Shown here in pieces: positions 9,269-16,127 of a stretch of 64,000 nt of DNA. The stretch covers positions 186,001 through 250,000 of the forward strand of contig CAWBNK010000002.1 of assembly GCA_963790065.1 (NCBI GenBank), written 5' to 3'. The notes beneath the pieces were generated by a model. That model did no database searches and was not told the DNA's origin. It saw only the letters and a list, made by a program, of their open reading frames with translations. Every line of letters begins with the position of its first letter. Position 1 is the stretch's first letter. Source of the DNA: Palsa-504 sp963790065 (GTDB lineage Bacteria; Actinomycetota; Actinomycetes; Streptosporangiales; Streptosporangiaceae). The translations under genes and the position numbers were made by a program.

Positions 9269-9284
9269 TCGAATACAAGTTCGT
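9269..9284 (-). promoter_or_regulatory. LexA (SOS) box upstream of imuA'-imuB-dnaE2
   Basis: Read on the minus strand the site is CGAAC-TTGT-ATTCG, one base off the actinobacterial SOS consensus CGAAC-N4-GTTCG. It overlaps a possible -10 (TAATCT) just before the imuA' ATG. The operon is the classical LexA target in mycobacteria, which supports the call. Confidence 0.8.
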
Positions 9285-9356
9285 CCAGGTCAAGAGGCAA
9301 TCTTGGCTAGCCTCGCGACAGCCTGGGGCGCAATCACGGCCAGAGATGGGCCGGTC

Positions 9357-9409
9357 CATGATCACGGGCAGTTTGGGTCGTATAGCGACCGAAACTGCCC
9401 GTGATCATG
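9357..9409 (+). repeat. Copy 1 of a roughly 55-bp palindromic repeat
   Basis: CATGATCACGGGCAGTTT (9357-9374) pairs perfectly with 9392-9409. The 17-base centre continues the stem as GGTCG/CGACC around TATAG after one mismatch. A diverged copy in the opposite orientation lies at 24766-24820, with similarity also in about 17 flanking bases. It sits in the 532-base gap between imuA' and the gene at 9790. Confidence 0.85.
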
Positions 9410-9647
9410 AGAATGAGGTGGTCTCGGGGGCCGAGGGAGTGGCGGCTGGGGCAGGACTGGCGACTGAGCTCCCGGGAGCCGGGCGCGCGGATCAGGCCGG
9501 GCTCGCCTGGCCGGAGACGAAGGGCGGCCGGTGGCACCTCCCCTCCGTGGGGCGCCGCGCGAGCCTGGTCAGGCGTGGCACCTGGCATCTCCCGGGAGAA
9601 ACGGGACCCCCGTGCCGGGTCGAGGACGGGCGGGCGCGGGGTCGAGG

Positions 9648-9709
9648 ACGGGCGGCGCGACGACCGGGGCGAGGGGAATTACGGGCGGCGCGACGACCGG
9701 GGCGAGGGG
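9648..9709 (+). repeat. Two perfect 29-bp direct repeats, period 33
   Basis: ACGGGCGGCGCGACGACCGG with its nine following bases occurs at 9648-9676 and again at 9681-9709, joined by AATT. Shorter copies of GTCGAGGACGGGCGG precede them at 9620 and 9641. Small open frames across this stretch are repeat-driven and not convincing genes. Confidence 0.85.
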
Positions 9710-9727
9710 ATAGTTGCGGGAGATTCT

Positions 9728-9756
9728 TTGACTGTTGGAGTAGCTGAAGTTACTTT
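9728..9756 (+). promoter_or_regulatory. Sigma-70-type promoter for the gene at 9790
   Basis: TTGACT (9728-9733) and TACTTT (9751-9756) are 17 bases apart in an island much richer in A/T than the surroundings (about 9718-9775). The island is bounded by an 8-base inverted repeat, GAGATTCT and AGAATCTC. The ribosome site GGAGGAGG follows at 9777-9784. Confidence 0.55.
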
Positions 9757-9789
9757 GATTGCTAGAGAATCTCGTGGAGGAGGTTGGAC

Positions 9790-10311
9790 ATGAATCGCGC
9801 GACGGCCGATCACATCGAGAGGGAAGTGCTGGGGCGCTTCCCGGACGGGACGTTGCGCAGCGTCCAGGTCCTGCAGTACGGGGAGGATCCCGCGATCGAG
9901 CCGGGCGAGGTCGGGATCCGGCTGACCATCGAGGCCAAGGCGGAGCCGGAAGAAGACGGCGAGATGCTTGACGCCTTTATGGGGACGCACCGGGCCGTGC
10001 TGAAGGGACTGCGGCGCGATATCAGGCAGCTCTCCCCCGAGACCAAACGGGTCGAGTTCGTCAGCGGCGCGGACGGCAAGAAAAAGTTCTTGATGCGGCT
10101 CGGGGAGGACGAGCCCGGCGAGCTCACCCCGGTGATGGCCCGGCTCGGCCCGGGCGACCTGGAGACCCTGGACACGCTGATCGCCGCGGGTTTCGCGGCC
10201 AACCGGGCGCAGGCCGTCCGCTGGGCCCTGGCCCGGATCAGGGAGCGGCCCGCCTACGCCCAGCTGCGCGACCGGGCCCGGGAGATCGAAGAGCTCAAAT
10301 CCCAGTTCTGA
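9790..10311 (+). CDS. Hypothetical protein with a C-terminal ribbon-helix-helix-like segment
   Basis: The 173-residue product is not a recognised family to me. Residues 1-75 look like a compact alpha/beta domain (VQVLQYGEDPAIEPGEVGIRLTIEA). A linker with VEFVSGADGKKKFLMRLGE follows. Residues 115-160 (VMARLGPGDLETLDTLIAAGFAANRAQAVRWALARIRERPAY) fit a strand-helix-helix RHH antitoxin/regulator fold. Start ATG 9790 has GGAGGAGG five bases upstream, better than the in-frame TTG at 9784. It has its own AT-rich promoter island and no partner toxin next to it; the following gene is 108 bases away. A DNA-binding role is inferred only. Confidence 0.65.
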   Translation: MNRATADHIEREVLGRFPDGTLRSVQVLQYGEDPAIEPGEVGIRLTIEAKAEPEEDGEMLDAFMGTHRAVLKGLRRDIRQLSPETKRVEFVSGADGKKKFLMRLGEDEPGELTPVMARLGPGDLETLDTLIAAGFAANRAQAVRWALARIRERPAYAQLRDRAREIEELKSQF

Positions 10312-10418
10312 GTCACCAGGCTAATTCCCCCACTTCGGGGATATCCGAATAGCCCTTTACATAGTATGTTTTCCCGTGCCCGGACCTGGGCTGCCAGGGC
10401 TTGGCCGAGGAAGACAAA

Positions 10419-12941
10419 ATGGACGAAATCCCGGCGCATCTACCGCAGGAACCGAATAGCTTCATCGGTCGCGAGCGAGAGCTCCGCGAATTGCGCTGGA
10501 TATTGCATACAACCCGGGTGCTGACCTTGTGGGGGCCCGGGGGCATCGGGAAGACGAGGCTGGCGCTGCGGCTGCTGACCGAGGCCGCCGATGAGTTCCC
10601 CGACGGGGCCTGGTTCGTCGAGCTGGCCGACCTGCACCAGCCCGACCTGCTGGTCTCGCGCGTGGCCGCGGCCATCGGCGTGGCCGAGGAGCCGGGCCGC
10701 CCGCTGGCCGAGACGCTGGCCGACGCACTGCGGCCGCGGCGGCTGCTGCTGGCCCTGGACAACTGCGAGCACCTGATCGACGCCTGCGCCCAGCTCAGCC
10801 GGCCGCTGCTGGCCAGCTCACCGGGCATCAGGCTGCTGCTGACCAGCCGCGAGCCGCTGCGCGTGGCCGGCGAGACGATATGGGAGGTGCCGCCGCTTTC
10901 CATGGCCCCGGCGGGCACGCACCCGGGCGCCGGGGACCTGGAGCGCTACGAGGCCATCCGGCTGTTCGCCGACCGGGCCGCCGCGGCCCGGCCCGGGTTC
11001 ACCGTCGGGCCGGACAACATCGCCGCGGTCACCTCGATCTGCCGGGCGCTCGACGGCCTGCCGCTGGCCATCGAACTGGCCGCGGCCCGGGTCCGGGTGC
11101 TGTCCGCCGAGCAGATCAGCGGCCGGCTCGACGACCGGTTCACGCTGCTGACCACGGGCGACCGGTCGGCGCTGCCTCGCCAGCACACCCTGCGCGCGGC
11201 CATCGAGTGGAGCTACGGGCTGCTCACCGACTCCGAGCGCACGCTGTTCCGGCGGCTTTCCGTGTTCACCGGATGGTCGCTGGAGATGGCGGAGCAGGTG
11301 TGCCAGGGCGAGGGCATTGCGGCCCCGGACGTGCTCGGCCTGACCGCCGCGCTGGTGGACAAGTCGCTCGTGGTGCTCGAGCCGGAGATCCTCGGCGAGG
11401 CGCGCTACCGGATGCTCGACACCATCAGGGAGTACGCCGCGGCCGGGCTGGCCTCCGCCGGCGAGTCGGACGCGTTCCAGCTCAGGCTCCGGGACTACGT
11501 GGTGCGCACCGCCGAGCACAACCTGATGATCGGCCTGGCCCGCATCCCGGCGCCCTGGTCGGCCCGGGTCGACGTGTTCCGCCGGTATGACGTCGACTCA
11601 GGCAACGTGTCCCGGGTCCTGGCCTGGTGCCTGGCCCACGGCGACGCCGAGACCGGCCTGCGGATCTGCATCGCGGTCAGCCCGTGCTGGATCGTCTGGG
11701 GCACCTTCGCCGAGGGCGGCGAGCGGCTGGATTCCTTCCTGGCCCTGGCCCCCCCGGACTCCTCCGACGTGGCCGTCGCGGTACGGGGAGCGGCCCTGGT
11801 GGTCCGCGCGCAGCTGGCCCTGTCCAGCGACCCCGCCGCCGCCGAGTCCGCGGCGCGGGACGGCCTGAAACTGTGCCGGGACGCGGGCGACCAGCCGTGG
11901 ACCGCGGCCGCGCTGAACCTGCTCAGCGAGATCGCCCTGCACACCGGGCGGGCCGAGGAAGCCGCGGCGTACGCGAACGAGGCGCTGTCGATCGCGCAGG
12001 CCGCCGGCGACGGCTGGAACGAGGGCTACGCGCTGGGCACCAGGGCCGCCGTCGCGGGCCTGGAGGGCAGGCTGCGGGAGGCCGAGCAGCTGGGCAGCGC
12101 CTCGGTCAGCGTGATGCGCGGCATCGACCAGCAGTGGGGGGCGGCCCGCGCGCTGCTCGGCCTGGGTGACCTGGCCCGGCTGCGGGGTCATCCGGGCGAG
12201 GCGCACAGCCGGTACGTGGAGGCGCTGGCCGTGCTGCGCGAGATCGGCGGGCGGCCCGAGATCGCGCACTGCCTGGCCGGCCTGGGCCGGGTGGCCATGG
12301 ACCTCGGCGCGACCGAGCAGGCCAGGCGGCACCTGACCAGGAGCATCCGGCTCAGCCAGGCCACCGGCACGCGCATCGGCATAGCCCGCGGGCTGGAGGC
12401 CTTCGCGGCCCTGGCCGTGCGGGAGAACCGCCCGGAACGGGCCGTGCAGCTGATCGCGGCGGCCACCGCGCTGCGGGAGCAGGCCGGGCTGCCGCCGCGG
12501 GCCGGGGCCAGGACGGAAAACTACCTGGCGCCTGCCCGGCGCCTGGGTGAAGCCGCGGTGGCCCAGCTGTGGGCGCACGGCCTGGCCATGAGCAGCGAGG
12601 CCGCCGTCGCGCTGGCCCTGCACCTGCCGCAGCCGGAGCCGGCCGGCGGGAGCCCGGCGCCGGCCGACGGGAGCCCGGTGCTGACCGTCGTGCCGACCCT
12701 GACCGCCGCGGAGGCCTACGAGGTGGCGACCGCGCCGCCCAGCTCACTGACCCGGCGGGAACAGCAGGTCACCGCGCTGGTGGCCCGGGGTCACAGTAAC
12801 AAGGCCATCGCCGCGGAGCTGTCCATCAGCCCCACGACCGTGGCCCGCCACGTGGCCAACATCATGGCTAAGCTCGGCTTCTCGTCCCGGACCCAGCTCG
12901 CCGTGTGGGTGGCGGGCCAGCAAGCCGGCCGCGGAGGATGA
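10419..12941 (+). CDS. LuxR-family STAND regulator (NB-ARC-like ATPase, TPR, LuxR HTH)
   Basis: An 840-residue cytoplasmic signal-transduction ATPase. The N-terminus NSFIGRERELREL leads to a Walker A, GPGGIGKT, at residues 39-46, then Walker B LLLALDNCEH, the sensor LLLTSREPL and GLPLAIELAAARV, all typical of actinobacterial STAND NTPases. Residues from about 440 to 700 are helical TPR-like repeats for ligand or partner sensing. Residues 776-840 are a LuxR/GerE helix-turn-helix (LTRREQQVTALVARGHSNKAIAAELSIS). Such proteins switch on nearby or pathway genes when the ATPase is triggered; the signal is unknown here. ATG 10419 is preferred because GAGGAA precedes it. The 3' end runs 74 bases into the convergent amidohydrolase gene. 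Confidence 0.88.
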   Translation: MDEIPAHLPQEPNSFIGRERELRELRWILHTTRVLTLWGPGGIGKTRLALRLLTEAADEFPDGAWFVELADLHQPDLLVSRVAAAIGVAEEPGRPLAETLADALRPRRLLLALDNCEHLIDACAQLSRPLLASSPGIRLLLTSREPLRVAGETIWEVPPLSMAPAGTHPGAGDLERYEAIRLFADRAAAARPGFTVGPDNIAAVTSICRALDGLPLAIELAAARVRVLSAEQISGRLDDRFTLLTTGDRSALPRQHTLRAAIEWSYGLLTDSERTLFRRLSVFTGWSLEMAEQVCQGEGIAAPDVLGLTAALVDKSLVVLEPEILGEARYRMLDTIREYAAAGLASAGESDAFQLRLRDYVVRTAEHNLMIGLARIPAPWSARVDVFRRYDVDSGNVSRVLAWCLAHGDAETGLRICIAVSPCWIVWGTFAEGGERLDSFLALAPPDSSDVAVAVRGAALVVRAQLALSSDPAAAESAARDGLKLCRDAGDQPWTAAALNLLSEIALHTGRAEEAAAYANEALSIAQAAGDGWNEGYALGTRAAVAGLEGRLREAEQLGSASVSVMRGIDQQWGAARALLGLGDLARLRGHPGEAHSRYVEALAVLREIGGRPEIAHCLAGLGRVAMDLGATEQARRHLTRSIRLSQATGTRIGIARGLEAFAALAVRENRPERAVQLIAAATALREQAGLPPRAGARTENYLAPARRLGEAAVAQLWAHGLAMSSEAAVALALHLPQPEPAGGSPAPADGSPVLTVVPTLTAAEAYEVATAPPSSLTRREQQVTALVARGHSNKAIAAELSISPTTVARHVANIMAKLGFSSRTQLAVWVAGQQAGRGG

Positions 12942-13965
12942 CGGCGCGGGGCGCGTCCAGCCGGCTCAGGTCCGCGCGCGGGTCGGCGTCATAGACCACC
13001 GCGTCGGCCGGGGCGCCCGGGACCAGTCCGCCCAAGGGGTCCAGGCCCAGGTAGGAACGGGCCGTCCAGGAACCGGCGGCCAGCGCGGCGTGCGGGCCCA
13101 GGCCCGCCGCGGCCAGCGCGCGTATCTCGTCGGCGACCCGGCCGTGCGGCCGGGAGTCGGTACCGGCCAGGATCGTCACGCCCGCTTCGGCGGCCGCCGC
13201 GATCAGGGCCGGGTGGGCGGTCGCGCCGGCCACGTACCAGTCCTTGCGGGGCCCGTCCGGGCGCTGGCGTACGTTCGCCAGGCTGGCCGTCAGCGCCTGC
13301 AGCGTGGGGGTCAGCGCGATGCCCCGTTCGGCCATCCGGGGCAGCAGATCCGGGTCCAGGCACATGCCGTGCTCCAGGGAGTCCACTCCGGCGGCGACCG
13401 CCGCCGCTCCCCCGGCCGCGTTCTGGGAATGCACCGCGACCTTCCCGCCCACGGCGTGCACCGCCTCGGCCACCGCGGCCAGCACCGCGGCGGGCACCGG
13501 CTCGTCCTCGGGTGACCAGTCGGCGATGATCTTGGCCCAGCCGCTGCGGGCGGCCTGGGCCGCGGCGACGGCGGGCAGTTCCGCATGGCTCGCCCGGCGG
13601 CCCCAGCCGTCGAAGAACTGGCCGTGCTGCGCGATCCACGGCCCGGCGTGCACGGCGCGGGGCACGTCCTCGTCGCGCCCGAACCAGTCCGGCGGATCGC
13701 CGGCCAGGCCCGGCGAGCGGATCATGGTCACCCCGGCGGCCACGTGCGCGCGCAGGTCCGCACGCAGGACGGCCTCGTCAAGTGGCTGGCCGCGTTCTTC
13801 GGCCCCCGGATGGGTATGCGAGTCGACCAGGCCGGGCAGCAGCCAGCCTTCGGCGACCAGCTCGGCGCCCGGGACCGGGTCATCGGTCCACCGGTCACCG
13901 TCGGCGAACAGGTCGACCGGTTCGCCGTCGGGCAGGGCGAAACCGCGGATCCGCATCACAGCCAT
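12868..13965 (-). CDS. Metal-dependent amidohydrolase
   Basis: A 365-residue amidohydrolase-superfamily enzyme related to imidazolonepropionase/prolidase-like hydrolases. After a beta-sandwich N-terminus come the metal motif VDSHTHPG, a lysine in WAKIIADW that is the likely carboxylated ligand, AVHSQN and DSLEHGM with further His ligands, and AGTDSRPHG with the catalytic Asp. The substrate is unknown. The final 25 or so residues overlap the convergent STAND regulator, and the terminal RAGSGTRSRA adds little to the fold. A second possible start is the Met at codon 4. The gene stands alone, divergent from the esterase at 14104. Confidence 0.82.
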   Translation of the reverse strand: MAVMRIRGFALPDGEPVDLFADGDRWTDDPVPGAELVAEGWLLPGLVDSHTHPGAEERGQPLDEAVLRADLRAHVAAGVTMIRSPGLAGDPPDWFGRDEDVPRAVHAGPWIAQHGQFFDGWGRRASHAELPAVAAAQAARSGWAKIIADWSPEDEPVPAAVLAAVAEAVHAVGGKVAVHSQNAAGGAAAVAAGVDSLEHGMCLDPDLLPRMAERGIALTPTLQALTASLANVRQRPDGPRKDWYVAGATAHPALIAAAAEAGVTILAGTDSRPHGRVADEIRALAAAGLGPHAALAAGSWTARSYLGLDPLGGLVPGAPADAVVYDADPRADLSRLDAPRAVILRGRLAGPPPTRRAGSGTRSRA

Positions 13966-14036
13966 CAGGCCACGCTAACCCGGAGCCGGGACGCGGCCGC
14001 CGCCGGCCGCGAGAATGGGGTGCGGAGGGGAGAACC

Positions 14037-14050
14037 ACGGACCGTTCGGC
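14037..14050 (+). repeat. Copy 1 of the ACGGNCCGTTCGGC dispersed element
   Basis: Intergenic copy, extended as ACCACGGACCGTTCGGCC, between the divergent amidohydrolase and esterase genes. Confidence 0.8.
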
Positions 14051-14103
14051 CCATGGTGTGAAGGACAGATCCGGAGCGGGACCGGGACGGGGGTGAGGGC
14101 CGG

Positions 14104-14970
14104 GTGGAGCGCGGGACGCTGGACGTGGCGGGGGTCGAGCGCGGCTACTGGCTGGCGCGGGCGGAGGCGGCGCGGGGGCCGCTGCTCATGGTGCTGCACG
14201 GGTCGGGGACCAGCGGCCAGGACATCGCGACGCTGTTCAGCGGACTGGCCACCAGGGGCCCGGCGGCCGGGGTGACAGTGGTGTTCCCCGACGGCTGGGA
14301 TGGCGTGTGGCACATCGCGCGGCCGCCGGCCGGGGAGCCTGCCCTCGATGACGCGGCCTTCCTGGCCGCGCTGGCCGGGCAGCTGGCGGGACCGGGGATT
14401 CCGCTGGTGCTGGCGGGAATCTCCAACGGCGGCGGGTTCGCGGAGCATGTGGCCCGGTACGGGCTGCTGCCGCTGGTTGGGCTGTTCCTGGTCGCGGGCA
14501 CGCTGCGGGAGTTCAGCAGGCAGGGCTGCCCGGTGCCGCGGCAGAAGACGGCGGTGACGATCATGGCGGGCACGGCCGATCCGCTGGCGCCCTACTGCGG
14601 GGGGCCGCTGGCGGCGCGGGGCATGGTGGGACGGACGTTGCGGCGGCGGGCCAAGCGGCACGGTGACCTGCCCGCCGAGCGGCGGATGGCCGCGGTGGAG
14701 ACGGTGGCCGGGGACTGGGCCGCGGGCAACGGGATCGGCGGCGAGCCGGCCGTCGAGCAGCTGCCCGGCGCGGCCGGGGACCCGGTGGTGACCCGGCTGA
14801 CCTGGGCTGCGCCCGGCTGCCCGCCGGTGGTGCTGTACCGGATCGAGGGCGGCGGGCACGGCTGGCCCGGCGGGCCCCAGTTCCTGCCGGCCCGGGTGGT
14901 CGGGCCTATCCCTCGACATCTGGACGCGACGGGGATCCTGCTGGACATGGTGCGCGCCGTCGCGGGCTGA
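14104..14970 (+). CDS. LpqC/PHB-depolymerase-like alpha/beta hydrolase
   Basis: A 288-residue esterase-like hydrolase of the LpqC/feruloyl esterase/polyhydroxybutyrate depolymerase group. Visible catalytic parts are MVLHGSGTSGQD (oxyanion side), VFPDGWDGVWH, the nucleophile elbow GISNGG with Ser107, TADPLAPYCGG with Asp159 and GGGHGWPGG with His252. No signal peptide is present, so the enzyme appears cytoplasmic, unlike secreted LpqC. Start GTG 14104 is the first good one but lacks a strong ribosome site. The natural ester is unknown. It is monocistronic, followed 97 bases later by the sigma-factor operon. Confidence 0.82.
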   Translation: MERGTLDVAGVERGYWLARAEAARGPLLMVLHGSGTSGQDIATLFSGLATRGPAAGVTVVFPDGWDGVWHIARPPAGEPALDDAAFLAALAGQLAGPGIPLVLAGISNGGGFAEHVARYGLLPLVGLFLVAGTLREFSRQGCPVPRQKTAVTIMAGTADPLAPYCGGPLAARGMVGRTLRRRAKRHGDLPAERRMAAVETVAGDWAAGNGIGGEPAVEQLPGAAGDPVVTRLTWAAPGCPPVVLYRIEGGGHGWPGGPQFLPARVVGPIPRHLDATGILLDMVRAVAG

Positions 14971-15067
14971 TTCTTTCTTTTTTGTCAGCCGGGTGTATCA
15001 CGTGACGGCCGGGCGCCCTCCGGGCTACAAAGGGTTTACCGCCATAGACCGAGGATCGGGAGCCGCC

Positions 15068-15667
15068 ATGCGGGACGACCCGTCCGTAATCGCCCTGGTC
15101 GACCGGGCAGCTAGGAGCGACCAGGATGCGTGGAACGAGATCGTGGACCGGTACGCGCCGCTGGTGTGGGGCATCTGCGCCCGGTTCCAGCTGAGCGGCC
15201 AGGACCGCGAGGACGTCGGGCAGAGCGTGTGGCTGCTGCTGGTCGAGCAGCTCGGGAAGCTGCGCGAGCCCGCGGCGCTGCCCGGCTGGCTGGCCACGAC
15301 CGCTTACCGCGAATGCCTGCGCGTGGTGGGGTCGGCCCGCAAGTCAGAACCGCTGGGACCGCATATCGACGACTCGGTGCGGTTCGTGGACGAGACGGTG
15401 ATCGAAGAGGAGATCCTCATGGCGGAGCTGAACGCCAGCCTGCGCGCGGCGTTCGCCGAGCTCCCGAGGCGCTGCCAGCATCTGCTCGGCCTGCTGATGT
15501 CCGATCCGCCGACCCCGTACGCGGAGATCAGCACCCGGATCGGCATCCCGGTGGGCAGCATCGGGCCGCAGCGGGCCCGCTGCCTGGACCGGATGCGCCG
15601 CTCCCCCGTCCTGGCCGCGCTCGGCGACCTCGAGGTATACGTTCCGGGAGGTGAGCCAGGTGCGTGA
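15068..15667 (+). CDS. ECF-type sigma-70 family RNA polymerase sigma factor
   Basis: A 199-residue group 4 sigma factor with region 2 at about residues 15-85 (AWNEIVDRYAPLVWGICARFQL, DREDVGQSVWLLLVEQL) and region 4 at about 125-185 (FAELPRRCQHLLGLLMSDPPTPYAEISTRIGIPVGSIGPQRARCLDRMR). No extra C-terminal domain is seen. ATG 15068 is chosen over an open frame reaching 14993, since region 2 follows at the usual distance. The stop overlaps the next start by 8 bases, so its partner is the small protein at 15660. The facing CHAT and subtilase genes suggest it may control that proteolytic module; this is inference from neighbourhood only. Confidence 0.9.
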   Translation: MRDDPSVIALVDRAARSDQDAWNEIVDRYAPLVWGICARFQLSGQDREDVGQSVWLLLVEQLGKLREPAALPGWLATTAYRECLRVVGSARKSEPLGPHIDDSVRFVDETVIEEEILMAELNASLRAAFAELPRRCQHLLGLLMSDPPTPYAEISTRIGIPVGSIGPQRARCLDRMRRSPVLAALGDLEVYVPGGEPGA

Positions 15668-16112
15668 CTGGGACGACGAGCAGCTCCTGGCGGCGCTGCG
15701 GGCCGCGATGAAGGCCAGGCAAGCCGTGCCCGACCGGTTCACCGAGATGGGCAAGAACGCCTACGCCTGGCACAACATAGACGCCGAGCTGGCCCAGCTC
15801 ACCTACGACTCGCGCAGCGACACCGGGCAGGCGGCGCTGGCGGTGCGTTCGGAGGCCGCGTCGATCCGGTCGCTGACCTTCACCTCGGCCCGGCTGTCGA
15901 TAGAGCTCGAGGTCACCGAGGGCTCGCTGCTCGGCCAGGTCATCCCGCCGCGGGGCGGGACGCTCGAGACCCATACCGCCGCCGGCGTGATCACTGCGCC
16001 GGTGGACGAGATCGGCTGTTTCGTGGTCGAGCCCATCCCGGCCAGCCCGTTCCGGCTGCGCTTCCGCACGACGGACGGGGCCGATGTGCTGACCGGCTGG
16101 ATCACGCTGTGA
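15660..16112 (+). CDS. Small sigma-coupled protein with C-terminal beta-sandwich-like domain
   Basis: A 150-residue protein of no named family that I recognise. The first 50 residues are helical and charged (WDDEQLLAALRAAMKARQAVP, YAWHNIDAELAQLTYDS), reminiscent of anti-sigma N-termini but without the zinc HxxxCxxC motif. Residues 70-150 are beta-rich (LSIELEVTEGSLLGQVIPP, IGCFVVEPIPASPFRLRFR), resembling transthyretin/carboxypeptidase-regulatory-like folds. GTG 15660 lies 8 bases after GGGAGG and overlaps the sigma stop, which argues for coupled synthesis. From memory, similar proteins sit beside sigma factors and CHAT/TPR genes in other actinomycetes. It could be an anti-sigma factor or a sensor for the neighbouring proteases. 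Confidence 0.7.
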   Translation: MRDWDDEQLLAALRAAMKARQAVPDRFTEMGKNAYAWHNIDAELAQLTYDSRSDTGQAALAVRSEAASIRSLTFTSARLSIELEVTEGSLLGQVIPPRGGTLETHTAAGVITAPVDEIGCFVVEPIPASPFRLRFRTTDGADVLTGWITL

Positions 16113-16127
16113 GCCGCGGCGGCCGGG

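Noticed and set aside
9346..9793. Small plus-strand open frames in the imuA'-9790 gap
   Set aside because: They cross a palindromic repeat and 29-bp direct repeats and lack ribosome sites; composition is repeat-driven.
9790..10311. Antitoxin of a toxin-antitoxin pair
   Set aside because: The C-terminal segment is RHH-like but the protein is long, monocistronic and has no small toxin gene adjacent.
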